64,000 nt of DNA from Myxococcales bacterium (lineage in GTDB: Bacteria; Myxococcota_A; UBA796; GCA-2862545): contig JAHQVJ010000083.1 of assembly GCA_019634415.1 (NCBI GenBank), forward strand, positions 1-64,000. The letters run 5' to 3'. Both the position numbers and the translations under genes were made by a program. Numbering within the stretch: the stretch's first letter is position 1; every line of letters starts with the position of its first letter. The notes under the pieces are model-generated. The model worked only from the letters and a program-made list of their open reading frames with translations, did no database searches and was not told the origin of the DNA. Shown one piece after another: positions 50,533 through 58,821 of the stretch.

Positions 50533-51657
50533 ATGATCGAAATCGTCGAAGAAGATGAGGACATTCCTGCAGGTGCGCGCATCAAGGTCATCGGCGTGGG
50601 TGGCAGCGGAGGCAACGCCATCAACACCATGATCTCCGCTGGGCTCACCGGGGTGGAGTTCATCGCGATGAACACCGACCAGCAGGACCTGAGGCGGTCC
50701 CTCGCGGAGCGGCGATTTCAGCTGGGTGCGCAGCTCACCAAGGGGTTGGGGGCCGGAGCGAACCCCGAGGTGGGCCGCGAGGCTGCGCTGGAGGACAAGG
50801 ACCGGATCGCCGAGCTGGTGGTGGGGGCGGACATGGTGTTCGTCACGGCTGGTATGGGAGGCGGCACCGGCACGGGTGCCGCACCGGTGATCGCACAGGT
50901 GGCCCGAGAGGCTGGAGCCTTGACCGTCGCTGTGGTCACGCGGCCGTTCTTCTTCGAGGGGAAGCGACGTCGCCGCCAGGCCGAAGACGGGATCGACGCG
51001 CTCAAGCAGAACACCGACACCCTCATCACCATCCCCAATCAGCGGCTGGTGTCGATGGCGTCGGAGCGCACGTCCATGAAGGAGGCCTTCCGCATGGCGG
51101 ACGAGGTGCTGCTGCAGGCCGTGCAGGGTGTGTCGGACCTCATCAACTTCCAGGGCATGGTGAACGTGGACTTCGCCGACGTGCGCACCGTCATGCGCGA
51201 CAAGGGCGTCGCGCTGATGGGCGTGGGGTCGGCGACCGGCGAGCACAAGACGGTGGAGGCTGCCCAGCGGGCCATCAGCTCTCCGCTGCTCGACGATGTC
51301 TCCATCGTGGGGGCCACCTCGCTCATGATCAACATCACGGGCAACGCCAACCTCACCATGTACGAGATCCACGAGGCGAGCTCCCTCATCCAGGAGGAAG
51401 CACACGAGGACGCCGAGGTGATCTGGGGATGGGTCATCGACGACACCATGGAAGACGAGGCAAGGGTCACCGTGATCGCCACGGGGTTCGAGGAGTCTCG
51501 CCAGGTGCTCCAGCCCCAGTCCGTGGAGCGGCGGGTCAACGAGCGTGCCGTGCGCAGTGTGGGCCGTTCCCAGCAGCGTCCGCGGGAGCCGCAGTCGGGG
51601 ATCGATCCCATCTACGAGGACTACGACATCCCGACGTTCTTCCGCAGCGCCGACTGA
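50533..51657 (+). CDS. ftsZ: Cell-division protein FtsZ
   Basis: 374 aa. N-terminal [17 protein letters not shown], tubulin signature GGGTGTGA (about 116-123), the NTDQQDL nucleotide contact and the T7 loop [11 protein letters not shown] with catalytic Asp. The C-terminal tail ends in DIPTFFR, the conserved binding peptide for membrane tethers such as FtsA, SepF or ZipA. FtsZ assembles the division ring by GTP-driven polymerisation. ATG 50533 has GGAGG upstream. As FtsA is not encoded next to it, another tether or a distant ftsA must serve. Confidence 0.97.
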   Translation: MIEIVEEDEDIPAGARIKVIGVGGSGGNAINTMISAGLTGVEFIAMNTDQQDLRRSLAERRFQLGAQLTKGLGAGANPEVGREAALEDKDRIAELVVGADMVFVTAGMGGGTGTGAAPVIAQVAREAGALTVAVVTRPFFFEGKRRRRQAEDGIDALKQNTDTLITIPNQRLVSMASERTSMKEAFRMADEVLLQAVQGVSDLINFQGMVNVDFADVRTVMRDKGVALMGVGSATGEHKTVEAAQRAISSPLLDDVSIVGATSLMINITGNANLTMYEIHEASSLIQEEAHEDAEVIWGWVIDDTMEDEARVTVIATGFEESRQVLQPQSVERRVNERAVRSVGRSQQRPREPQSGIDPIYEDYDIPTFFRSAD

Positions 51658-51823
51658 GCGAGCGTAGGACGACGTTTCGCCTCGATCTCCGTATGGTGCC
51701 AGGACCCAGCGGCGGTGCCTGGGAGCCGCCTTGGACGCCTGGCCGAGGAGTCCTGCGAGGATTCGCGCAGAAGCGGTAAAAACCGGGGGAGGGCCCGCCC
51801 ATAGACCACACCGAGGAGGTTCG

Positions 51824-52741
51824 ATGCTCGGGAACCAGTGGTACGCAGTGTTACCGATGCGCTCCGTGGGGCGCCGTCCCGTCCCGATTCGCCGCTTCGG
51901 GTCCGATCTGGTGCTGTGGCGCGGGTCTGATGGCGCCATCCGCTGTGCGTTCGATGCGTGCCCCCACCGGGGGGCTGCGCTGTCGCGGGGGCGCATCGTC
52001 GACGGCGCACTGTCGTGCCGCTACCACGGCCTGTCGTTCGCCGACGATGGTCGGTGCCGTCACATCCCCGCTCACCCGAGCAGAGATCGCTCGGATCTCT
52101 GTCTGCGTATGTTTCCCGTGAGAGAAGCGCGGGGGCTGGTGTGGGTGTTCAACGGGCACGACTCGTCGCTGCCCGAGCTGCCGTGGACCGACGAGATCGA
52201 CGCCCACCTGCAGTCCGATGGTGCACCCACCTTGGACATCACGGACCGTTTCGACGTCTCGTACCTGCGCGTCATGGAGAACCTCACGGACTACCACCAC
52301 GTGCCGTTCGTGCATCGAGGCCTGGTGCCCATCAAGCCCGAGGTGACGCGGTTCGAGGCTTGGCGTGAGGGGCAGCACGTGCACACCGAAGGGGCCATGG
52401 GGGGACTCGAGGCGGAGACGGACATCTATGGTCCCTGTTTCGCGGTCCTGTCCTTCGCCGGTACGGCGCGATTCGCCGTCTGTGCCACACCGATCGATGA
52501 AGGCAATACCTGGCTCTTCGCTCGATACAGCCAGTGCTTGGTGCGCTTCCCTGGCCTGACGTTGCTCGCGACGTGGCTGCTGGGGCAGTTCGACTATCGG
52601 CTGCTCCAGAAGCTCCAGGACGCGCCGGTGTGGCGCTCCCAGCGGTTGGCGGATCCTGCGGACATCCGGCGCTACACGCTGCTGCCAGCGGATCAGGGGG
52701 TCCGGCTGTACTTCGAGATGCACGCGGAGCTGGCCTCGTGA
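51824..52741 (+). CDS. Rieske non-haem iron oxygenase
   Basis: About 305 aa. A Rieske [2Fe-2S] domain at the N-terminus with CPH (about 45-47) and CRYH (about 64-67) ligands, then a catalytic domain with the DYHHVPFVHRG mononuclear-iron pair. The overall outline fits ring-hydroxylating or pheophorbide-a-oxygenase-like monooxygenases; the substrate is unknown. ATG 51824 has a strong GAGGAGG site 6 bp upstream. It is coupled by GTGA to the AraC-type regulator gene. Confidence 0.88.
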   Translation: MLGNQWYAVLPMRSVGRRPVPIRRFGSDLVLWRGSDGAIRCAFDACPHRGAALSRGRIVDGALSCRYHGLSFADDGRCRHIPAHPSRDRSDLCLRMFPVREARGLVWVFNGHDSSLPELPWTDEIDAHLQSDGAPTLDITDRFDVSYLRVMENLTDYHHVPFVHRGLVPIKPEVTRFEAWREGQHVHTEGAMGGLEAETDIYGPCFAVLSFAGTARFAVCATPIDEGNTWLFARYSQCLVRFPGLTLLATWLLGQFDYRLLQKLQDAPVWRSQRLADPADIRRYTLLPADQGVRLYFEMHAELAS

Positions 52742-53547
52742 GCGTCGATGCCGCAGTGCGCCGCGTCCAGCGGGCCGTGGTGTTCATCGAGACGCGGCTG
52801 TTCAACCCGCTCACCGCACCCCAGGTGTCTGCTGCTGCAGGGTGCTCGGAGGGAGAGCTACACCGTCTCTTCCGCACCGTCTGTGGAAGCTCGATGATGG
52901 CCTATCGGCGTGGCAGACGTCTCACGGAGGCGGCTCGCATGGTCGACGAGGGACGGGATCTACTCGAGGTGGCGCAGCGCTGTGGGTACACCAGTCAGGC
53001 GAGCTTCACCCGAGCGTTCACGCGGCACTTCGGGCTCCCCCCAGGGGCCTACCGTCGCTCGGGACCGCACACGCTGGGGTGGGTGGACATGCCGGAGCTG
53101 GAGGTCCTGGCGCATCGCCGGAGCCTGCCCGAGCCTCGCTTGCAGTGGGTACACCGACCGCGTGTGCTCCGGGGAGCCGTCGGGTCCCTCGACATGCGCT
53201 CCGATGATGGGGTGATCGAGCTCGCTTCCAAGCTGGACGTGCCCGACGACACAGCGCTGTTCGGTGTGCTGCTCTCGGAGGTGGGCTGCTCGATGCCCTA
53301 CTTCCTGGGGGTCGAGTCCGAGGGCGGAGCCGAGTCCCTCACGCTGAAGCCCGGCCTGTATGCGGTGTTTCGACACCATGGTCCCAAGCGCATGGTGCGC
53401 CACACCATCACCCACGCGGTGCAGTCGATGCGCAGCGATCTGCTACGTCCCGCGCAGCGTCCCAGCTGGGAGACGTTTCGGAAGGGAGGGCTGCGCCAGC
53501 CCGAGCTCACCGTGGAGCTGTGGCTCGCCGTGGAGTCGGGCGGGTAG
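52738..53547 (+). CDS. AraC-type regulator with C-terminal GyrI-like effector domain
   Basis: About 269 aa. The first ~100 residues are two HTH units of AraC (CSEGELHRLFRTVCGSS, AQRCGYTSQASFTRAFTRHFGLPPGAYR). Residues ~115-269 resemble the GyrI-like / SOUL-type small-molecule-binding fold found in Rob and BmrR-like regulators (LEVLAHRRSLPE at its beginning, GLYAVFRHHGP later). It probably senses a hydrophobic compound and controls its neighbour, the Rieske oxygenase with which it is translationally coupled (GTG 52738). A hairpin at 53549 follows. Confidence 0.85.
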   Translation: MSVDAAVRRVQRAVVFIETRLFNPLTAPQVSAAAGCSEGELHRLFRTVCGSSMMAYRRGRRLTEAARMVDEGRDLLEVAQRCGYTSQASFTRAFTRHFGLPPGAYRRSGPHTLGWVDMPELEVLAHRRSLPEPRLQWVHRPRVLRGAVGSLDMRSDDGVIELASKLDVPDDTALFGVLLSEVGCSMPYFLGVESEGGAESLTLKPGLYAVFRHHGPKRMVRHTITHAVQSMRSDLLRPAQRPSWETFRKGGLRQPELTVELWLAVESGG

Positions 53548-53548
53548 G

Positions 53549-53572
53549 TGCCCCCTCCCGCAGGAGGGGGCA
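53549..53572 (+). terminator. Terminator-like hairpin after the AraC gene
   Basis: A perfect 10-bp stem TGCCCCCTCC / GGAGGGGGCA (53549-53558 and 53563-53572) with a CGCA loop, 2 bp after the AraC stop. No U-tract follows, so it may act with Rho or only stabilise the 3' end. Confidence 0.6.
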
Positions 53573-53863
53573 GCCAGATGGCCGTGAGGGTTGGTCCGAC
53601 CCCCTGCCGCTCAGCAGGTGGGCATCGTGTCGTCGCTTCCGGCTTCCCTTGCAGAAGGGCATGCACTCCACGACGAGGGACTGACGTCCGAAGTTAGCAC
53701 GTACTCAGGGGGACCCATGGACGACCCGCAACACGCACCGTCCAGCCTCTGAGATCCTAGACACAGATGCGTCTGGGGGCAAGGACGAACTGACCCGAGC
53801 TGCAGACAGGGGCGTGCAACGAAACGGCTCCGAGGGATACGGGGGTCGTCCTCCGGAGGGTCG
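53573..53863. other. Intergenic region without recognisable gene
   Basis: About 290 bp between the AraC-type regulator and the glycosyltransferase. No coding frame or RNA gene is convincing. It may carry the promoter of the GT2 gene; I could not assign -35/-10 boxes with confidence. A short open frame beginning at ATG 53716 has only ~12 codons. Confidence 0.4.
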
Positions 53864-55288
53864 ATGGACTGGCACCAGGGCGTGCTCATCGCGTACTTGA
53901 GCTTGCTCGGTCTGCTTTCGATGAATGGGCTGCACCGACTGTGGATGGTCTGGGCTTGGTTTCGGCGGAAGGAGCTCCCCGCTCCTCCGGTGCCCCAGAC
54001 GTGGCCGCGCGTGACCGTGCAGCTTCCCGTCTTCAACGAGCGCTACGTGGTGGAGCGCTTGGTGCAGTCCTGCGCTCGCCTTCGGTACCCTCGCGATCTG
54101 CTGCAGATCCAGGTGCTGGACGACTCCACGGACGACACGCGGCAGATCGCTCGACAGGCCGTAGAGAAGGCTGCGGCCGACGGGCTCGACATCGAGTGGG
54201 TCCATCGCACGGATCGCGTGGGCTTCAAGGCAGGAGCGCTCGACGAGGCGCTGGAGCGTGCTTCGGGCGAGGTGATCGCCATCTTCGACGCGGACTTCGT
54301 GCCCCAGCCCGACTTCCTGGAGGTCATGGTGCCCTGGCTGATGCAGGACGGCGTGGGGATGGCACAGGCTCGCTGGGGCCACATCAACGCGTCGGACTCC
54401 TGGCTGACCCGAGCCCAGGCCACGCTGCTCGACGGTCACTTCGTCATCGAGCACACGGCTCGGAACGCGTCGGGCCGCTGGTTCAACTTCAACGGCACGG
54501 CGGGGATCTGGCGGCGTCAGGCGATCGCCGACGCTGGAGGATGGCAGCACGACACCCTCACGGAGGACCTGGACCTGTCCTACCGATCCCAGCTGGCGGG
54601 ATGGAAGTTCCTGTACCTGCCCGAGGTGGTGGCACCCGCCGAGCTTCCCCCGGACATGGCCGCCTTCAAGAGCCAGCAGCACCGGTGGGCAAAGGGCTCC
54701 ATCCAGACAGCCAAGAAGCTGTTGTGGGCCATCTGGCGCTCCAAGGTGGCGCTTCCCATCAAGGTCGAGGCCACGGCCCACCTGTGTGCCAACTTCTCGT
54801 ACCCGCTGGTCGTGCTCCTGTCGTTGCTCCTCCCGCTGGCCGTCATGGCTCGGATCGAGGGGGGCACTGCGATGCAGGCGCTGCTTCGGATCGACATGAT
54901 CCTGTTCGGTGCGGCATTGACACCCTTCGTGCTGTTCTACGCCGCCGCCATCTTGGGGGCGCGGGCCGGAGGGGAGGGGCGACGCCTGATCCAGCTGCCC
55001 TCGGTGTTGGCGCTCGGTCTCGGCATGGCGGTCTCCCAGAGCCGGGCGGTGTTCGAGGGGCTGTTCGGTGAGGTGGGCGTCTTCGTTCGCACACCGAAGT
55101 CCGGCGGGGTCACGGCGTCGGTCTATCGAGCCGCCACACGTGGGCTGGTGGGGGTGGAGGCGCTGATGGCACTGTACCTGGGTGCCGCGTGTGTCTACGT
55201 GGTGTTCGCTGGCTACATCGCCTCGCTCCCGTTTCTGCTGCTGTTCGCGGCTGGGTACGGAGCGGTCGCCATCCACTCCCTGCGGTAG
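53864..55288 (+). CDS. Processive family-2 glycosyltransferase (cellulose-synthase-like)
   Basis: 474 aa, inner-membrane. One N-terminal helix (about 8-28), a cytosolic GT2 domain with D,D,D,QxxRW motifs: DDST (86-89), DAD (142-144), TED (233-235) and QQHRW (271-275), followed by about four transmembrane helices (about 315-470). This is the layout of processive beta-glycan synthases (BcsA, CslA/mannan synthase, and the related ceramide glucosyltransferases). A secreted polysaccharide or glycolipid is therefore probable; PilZ control is not visible. ATG 53864; 3' end overlaps the convergent GT-C gene by 76 bp. Confidence 0.88.
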   Translation: MDWHQGVLIAYLSLLGLLSMNGLHRLWMVWAWFRRKELPAPPVPQTWPRVTVQLPVFNERYVVERLVQSCARLRYPRDLLQIQVLDDSTDDTRQIARQAVEKAAADGLDIEWVHRTDRVGFKAGALDEALERASGEVIAIFDADFVPQPDFLEVMVPWLMQDGVGMAQARWGHINASDSWLTRAQATLLDGHFVIEHTARNASGRWFNFNGTAGIWRRQAIADAGGWQHDTLTEDLDLSYRSQLAGWKFLYLPEVVAPAELPPDMAAFKSQQHRWAKGSIQTAKKLLWAIWRSKVALPIKVEATAHLCANFSYPLVVLLSLLLPLAVMARIEGGTAMQALLRIDMILFGAALTPFVLFYAAAILGARAGGEGRRLIQLPSVLALGLGMAVSQSRAVFEGLFGEVGVFVRTPKSGGVTASVYRAATRGLVGVEALMALYLGAACVYVVFAGYIASLPFLLLFAAGYGAVAIHSLR

Positions 55289-56541
55289 TGCGTCCAGGCC
55301 AGAGCACCGATGGCGGGGGGCCAGGTGATCCACCACAGCCAAGGTGCTTCTGACCACGTGCCCGTGGTGGGATCGTAGGCGAACAGAACGGTGTAGCTGG
55401 CGAGCAGCGGCACTGCGGCCAAGCTCCAGCCCCACCGCTCACAGAGCAGCGCTGGCACCATGGCCCACAGGACGTACCAGGGATGAACGGTGGGAGAGAG
55501 GAGTACGAAGGCAGCTCCTGCCACTGCCCACACCGCTGCGGGGTCAGTGGATCGGGCGAAGGCCCAGAGGCCCACCGCGGCACCGACGAGCACCAGCGCC
55601 CTTCGGGGAGGCTCGTCCCAGTCCTCCACCCAGGAGAACACGAAGCCGTTGAACGACCAGTGATCGGCGTAGGTCTGCACACCGGTGAGCAAGGCCGGAC
55701 CTGCATCGAGCACGGGAAGGGCTAGCAGGAGGACGGACACGACGGAGGCGACGAGGAGGCCAGCGAGTGCGATCGGTGTCCAGCCTCTGCGGCGGAGCTG
55801 CACCAGCAGCGTCGGGAGCAGCACCACGGGCAGGAGCTTCGCGCAGGCCCCCGCCAGCACGCTCCACCACGCTGCCGTCAGGGCGCCTCGACGCCACAGG
55901 GCGACCCCGAGGGCCGCCAAGGCCACACCCAAGACGTCGAGGTGGGCCCCTTGAGCCGCCTCGATGGCAGGCAATGGATGCAACGCGTACACCCAGGCGG
56001 GCCACGCGCGGCGAGTGGCCACTGCGATGGCTGCCGGTGTGACCAGATCCGCCATCACCGTGGCTGCTTGGACCACCCACGGCGATCCCCCCAAGGCCAC
56101 ACCACGGAACCACCACAGGGCCACGGGGGGGTACACCGTGGACACTTCGGGGTGGTTCACCTCGACCCGCAGGGCCTCCTCGAAGCCAACCAGGTCGGCG
56201 GGTGCCTGGAGAAAGGGGTTGTGACCTGCGTTCAGCGCGGCGCCCTCGAACAGGTATCGGTACAGATCGTCGGACAGCAAGGGGGGGGATCCCACGAGGG
56301 GTAGGCGCACCACCAGCGCGACGATCAGGATCAACACGATGTGCCGAGCGTTGGGACGGGCACGGATACCAGGGGCCGAGATCATCACCACGGATCCCCA
56401 CAGGAGGAGCACAGGGACTACGTTGGCGGCATCTGGACGTGCGAACGCGCCGTGGAGCACCCAGGACGTGACCACCGAACACAACACTGCAACCGTGGTC
56501 AGAGCAGCGGGAACGAGGCGATCAGCTGTGTTTGACACCAT
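55213..56541 (-). CDS. GT-C-fold polytopic glycosyltransferase (GT87/mannosyltransferase-like)
   Basis: 442 aa with about ten transmembrane helices. The first extracytoplasmic loop has SDDLYRYLFEG, an acidic pair at the place of the catalytic Asp of GT-C enzymes; HPLPAIEAAQGAHLD and HPWYVLWA are typical of the GT87 / polyprenyl-phosphate-mannose-using group. It would transfer a sugar from a polyprenyl-phosphate donor on the periplasmic face. ATG 56541; it converges on and overlaps the GT2 gene, which may indicate a shared glycan pathway, though not a shared message. Confidence 0.82.
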   Translation of the reverse strand: MVSNTADRLVPAALTTVAVLCSVVTSWVLHGAFARPDAANVVPVLLLWGSVVMISAPGIRARPNARHIVLILIVALVVRLPLVGSPPLLSDDLYRYLFEGAALNAGHNPFLQAPADLVGFEEALRVEVNHPEVSTVYPPVALWWFRGVALGGSPWVVQAATVMADLVTPAAIAVATRRAWPAWVYALHPLPAIEAAQGAHLDVLGVALAALGVALWRRGALTAAWWSVLAGACAKLLPVVLLPTLLVQLRRRGWTPIALAGLLVASVVSVLLLALPVLDAGPALLTGVQTYADHWSFNGFVFSWVEDWDEPPRRALVLVGAAVGLWAFARSTDPAAVWAVAGAAFVLLSPTVHPWYVLWAMVPALLCERWGWSLAAVPLLASYTVLFAYDPTTGTWSEAPWLWWITWPPAIGALAWTHYRREWMATAPYPAANSSRNGSEAM

Positions 56542-56595
56542 TGTGTTGCGGCCTTACACGCCTGACCGTTGGATCGCCAGCACTCGGAGGGTTCG

Positions 56596-57318
56596 ATGTC
56601 CACACGGTTGGCACGCATCGCGTTCGTGCTGTTGCTTCCGGTCGCCCTGCTCAGCACGGGCTGCAAGAAAAAGGCCCCTGCTGCCACAGCGCCGCCACCA
56701 CAACCCGTCGAGGTCCGACTGCAGGTCACCTCGATGAGCCCGAATACCTTGCTCCCGGCCACAGAGGCATCGGCCAAGATCTATGGCAGTGCGTTCGAAG
56801 ACGGCGCCACCGTTCAGTTCGTGGGCCCCACCACGGTGGCCGCGAGTGGGGTGTCGGTCGACAGTGCAAACACCATTTCCCTCACCGTGCCTGCGCTTCC
56901 GGCGGGGAGCTACGACGTGAAGGTGGGCAATCCCAACGGGGAGAGCTCCACGCTTCGGGGTGGCTTGGCCGTCCAAGTGGCGAGAGACTGCAGCAAGGTG
57001 ACCGTGAACTTCGACTTCGATCAGTCGCGGGTGCGGGCCGACGCACGGTCCACCCTGGACGAGCTGATGGCCTGCTTCCAGGCGTCTGCAGGAAGGATCC
57101 GTGTGGAGGGCCACTGCGACGAGCGCGGTACCCTCGACTACAACTCCTTCCTGGGCAATCGCCGTGCGGAGTCGGTGAAGAGCTACCTCGTGGCGAATGG
57201 AGTCGCCTCGGGCCGTGTTAATACGGTGTCCTATGGTGAAGAACGTCCTGTCGACCGAGGTCACAGTGAAGTTGCGTGGTCGCGGAACCGCCGAGCCGAA
57301 ATCTCCGTGGTGGAGTAG
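56596..57318 (+). CDS. pal: Pal-like peptidoglycan-associated lipoprotein with IPT/TIG domain
   Basis: About 240 aa. Lipoprotein signal with LSTGC (Cys24); residues ~36-125 fit an IPT/TIG immunoglobulin-like domain (SAFEDGATVQFVG ... VPALPAGSYDVKVGNPNG); residues ~130-240 are the OmpA C-terminal peptidoglycan-binding domain with VEGHCDERGTLDYN and LGNRRAESVKSYL. The Asp and Arg that bind DAP are kept. Usual Pal has no TIG domain. ATG 56596 follows GGAGGG. It anchors the outer membrane to the wall in the Tol-Pal system, but tolQRAB are not in the window. The ybgF gene overlaps its 3' end by 86 bp. Confidence 0.88.
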   Translation: MSTRLARIAFVLLLPVALLSTGCKKKAPAATAPPPQPVEVRLQVTSMSPNTLLPATEASAKIYGSAFEDGATVQFVGPTTVAASGVSVDSANTISLTVPALPAGSYDVKVGNPNGESSTLRGGLAVQVARDCSKVTVNFDFDQSRVRADARSTLDELMACFQASAGRIRVEGHCDERGTLDYNSFLGNRRAESVKSYLVANGVASGRVNTVSYGEERPVDRGHSEVAWSRNRRAEISVVE

Positions 57319-58180
57319 CTTCTTCGCAACTGCGGTAGCGCTCGTGTGCCTGGGAAGCGTTCCCCAGGCCCAGGCTGCCGATCCCACGGCCGAGTATGCT
57401 CGGCAGGTGAGCACCGCTCAGCTGCGACTGGCGCAGCTCGAGTTGTTGCTCGTGGAAGCGGAGCTCCGCATCGAGCAGCTCGAGGAGGGTATCCGCCGTC
57501 AGGGCCGGAGCGAGCAGAGCCGCCTCGAGAACATCGACCAGGTCAACGCCGAGGTCACCAAGCTGCGGAACTCCATCGAGCTGCTGCAGCGCAACGTGGA
57601 AGACCTGACCAACGTCGTGACCATCGAGGGTGAGCGTCGTCAGCTCCACGCTGAGATGCGCTTGAAGCAGATCGAGGAGTTCCTCGGGATCGAGCCTCCC
57701 CCCATGCCGTCCGACGAAGATCTCGGCATCTCCGCTCCCGTGGGCGGATCGAGCTCTCGGCCCACGCCGATGAATGGGGGTGGCTCCGAGGAGGATCTTC
57801 CCGAGAACGTCCCCACCGACGGCAAGGGCAAGCTCGAGCTGGCCATCGAGCACATGGAGGCCGGTCGCAACGGCGTGGCTCGGGCCATCCTCCGATCCGC
57901 GGTGACGGACAACTCCGACGATCCTCTGCTCGACGAGATTCGCTACCGCATCGCCGAGACGTGGTTCAACGAAGGGAACTGGCGGCAGGCCATCAGCGAG
58001 TTCAACAAGGTGGTCAACAACCACCCCGAGTCGCCGTGGAAGTGCTGGGCGTTCCTGCGCATGGGGGAGGCCTTCGAGGCCCACGGCAAGCCGGAGGGGG
58101 CGAAGGCCTTCTACAAGGGTGCCGCCGAGCGCGAGTGCCGAGGCTCCGATGCCGCGAAGCAGGCCAAGAGCAAGCTGTAG
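57233..58180 (+). CDS. cpoB: Tol-Pal-associated protein YbgF/CpoB (coiled coil + TPR)
   Basis: About 315 aa. A signal peptide with a hydrophobic core FFATAVALVCLG ending in AQA, then a coiled coil (about residues 55-140, QLRLAQLELLLVEAEL ...), a Gly/Ser/Pro linker and a C-terminal TPR block (GNWRQAISEFNKVVNNHPES ... GEAFEAHGKPEGAKAFY). The organisation is that of CpoB, which couples Tol-Pal with PBP1B activity. The likely start ATG 57233 lies inside pal; a GTG at 57266 is the alternative, giving a shorter n-region. Either way it is coupled to pal. Confidence 0.85.
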   Translation: MVKNVLSTEVTVKLRGRGTAEPKSPWWSSFFATAVALVCLGSVPQAQAADPTAEYARQVSTAQLRLAQLELLLVEAELRIEQLEEGIRRQGRSEQSRLENIDQVNAEVTKLRNSIELLQRNVEDLTNVVTIEGERRQLHAEMRLKQIEEFLGIEPPPMPSDEDLGISAPVGGSSSRPTPMNGGGSEEDLPENVPTDGKGKLELAIEHMEAGRNGVARAILRSAVTDNSDDPLLDEIRYRIAETWFNEGNWRQAISEFNKVVNNHPESPWKCWAFLRMGEAFEAHGKPEGAKAFYKGAAERECRGSDAAKQAKSKL

Positions 58181-58286
58181 CGACATCCGCCGGGCTCCGG
58201 TGTGCGTACTGGGTCAGCAGAGGCCGTGAGGGTGCGCCTTTGATTCTGGGTTGTTAGGGGTCCGAAACAACAGCGAACCCACTTCG

Positions 58287-58322
58287 GGGGAGCGGTCCAT
58301 GCGACCGGTCCCCTTTTTGTTT
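58287..58322 (+). terminator. Intrinsic terminator or attenuator before rimP
   Basis: GGGGAGCGGTC / GACCGGTCCCC (58287-58297 and 58303-58313, one G-G mismatch) with a CATGC loop is followed by TTTTTGTTT, and rimP starts only 16 bp after the stem. An upstream stem GTTGTT / AACAAC (58250-58271) has a loop AGGGGTCC that can pair with the terminator's 3' arm GGTCCCCT in 7 of 8 positions, the form of an antiterminator. It could control the rimP-nusA-infB operon, or merely end the pal/cpoB message. Confidence 0.7.
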
Positions 58323-58329
58323 GGAAACC

Positions 58330-58821
58330 ATGGATCCCACCACCCTACAGGGCCGGATTCGCACCCTCCTGGAGGGTGCCATCGACCGTCTCGGCTTCGA
58401 TCTCGTCGCAGTCGAGGTGCTCGGTGGTCGCCGAGGGCCGCTGCTGCGGCTGTCGGTGGAGGCTCTGGGTGGCGTGACGGCGGACGACTGTGTCCGTGTG
58501 TCGCACCACGTGTCGCCCTTGCTCGATGCCGAAGACCCCATCGACGGGCCGTACACCCTGGAGGTGAGCAGCCCCGGGATCGACAGGCCCGTCCAGCGCG
58601 TCGAGGACTTCGAGCGCTTCCAGGGCTACAAGGTCAAGATCCGGCTGTCCGAGGGGCCTCCTCGTCGGAGGTACACGGGCACCATCGGTCCCATCGAAGA
58701 CGGTGAGCTGAGGCTGCTGGTGGACGGCACCGAGCATCGAGTCCAGGTGGACCTGATCGAGCGGGCACGCCTCGTTCTCAGCCTCGACGAATATCAGAAG
58801 CTTGCGGAGGAGCTCCGATGA
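58330..58821 (+). CDS. rimP: Ribosome maturation factor RimP
   Basis: About 163 aa. N-terminal alpha/beta domain with LGFDLVAVEVLG, the VSPGIDRP-type motif (SSPGIDRPV, about 80) and C-terminal SH3-like barrel. It helps 30S subunit assembly. Position before nusA and infB is universal. ATG 58330 (TTG 58321 in the same frame is less likely). The stop overlaps nusA by ATGA. Confidence 0.93.
   Translation: MDPTTLQGRIRTLLEGAIDRLGFDLVAVEVLGGRRGPLLRLSVEALGGVTADDCVRVSHHVSPLLDAEDPIDGPYTLEVSSPGIDRPVQRVEDFERFQGYKVKIRLSEGPPRRRYTGTIGPIEDGELRLLVDGTEHRVQVDLIERARLVLSLDEYQKLAEELR

Noticed and set aside
53716-53754. Very short open frame upstream of the GT2 gene
   Set aside because: Only about 12 codons, without a ribosome-binding site or evidence of a leader peptide.
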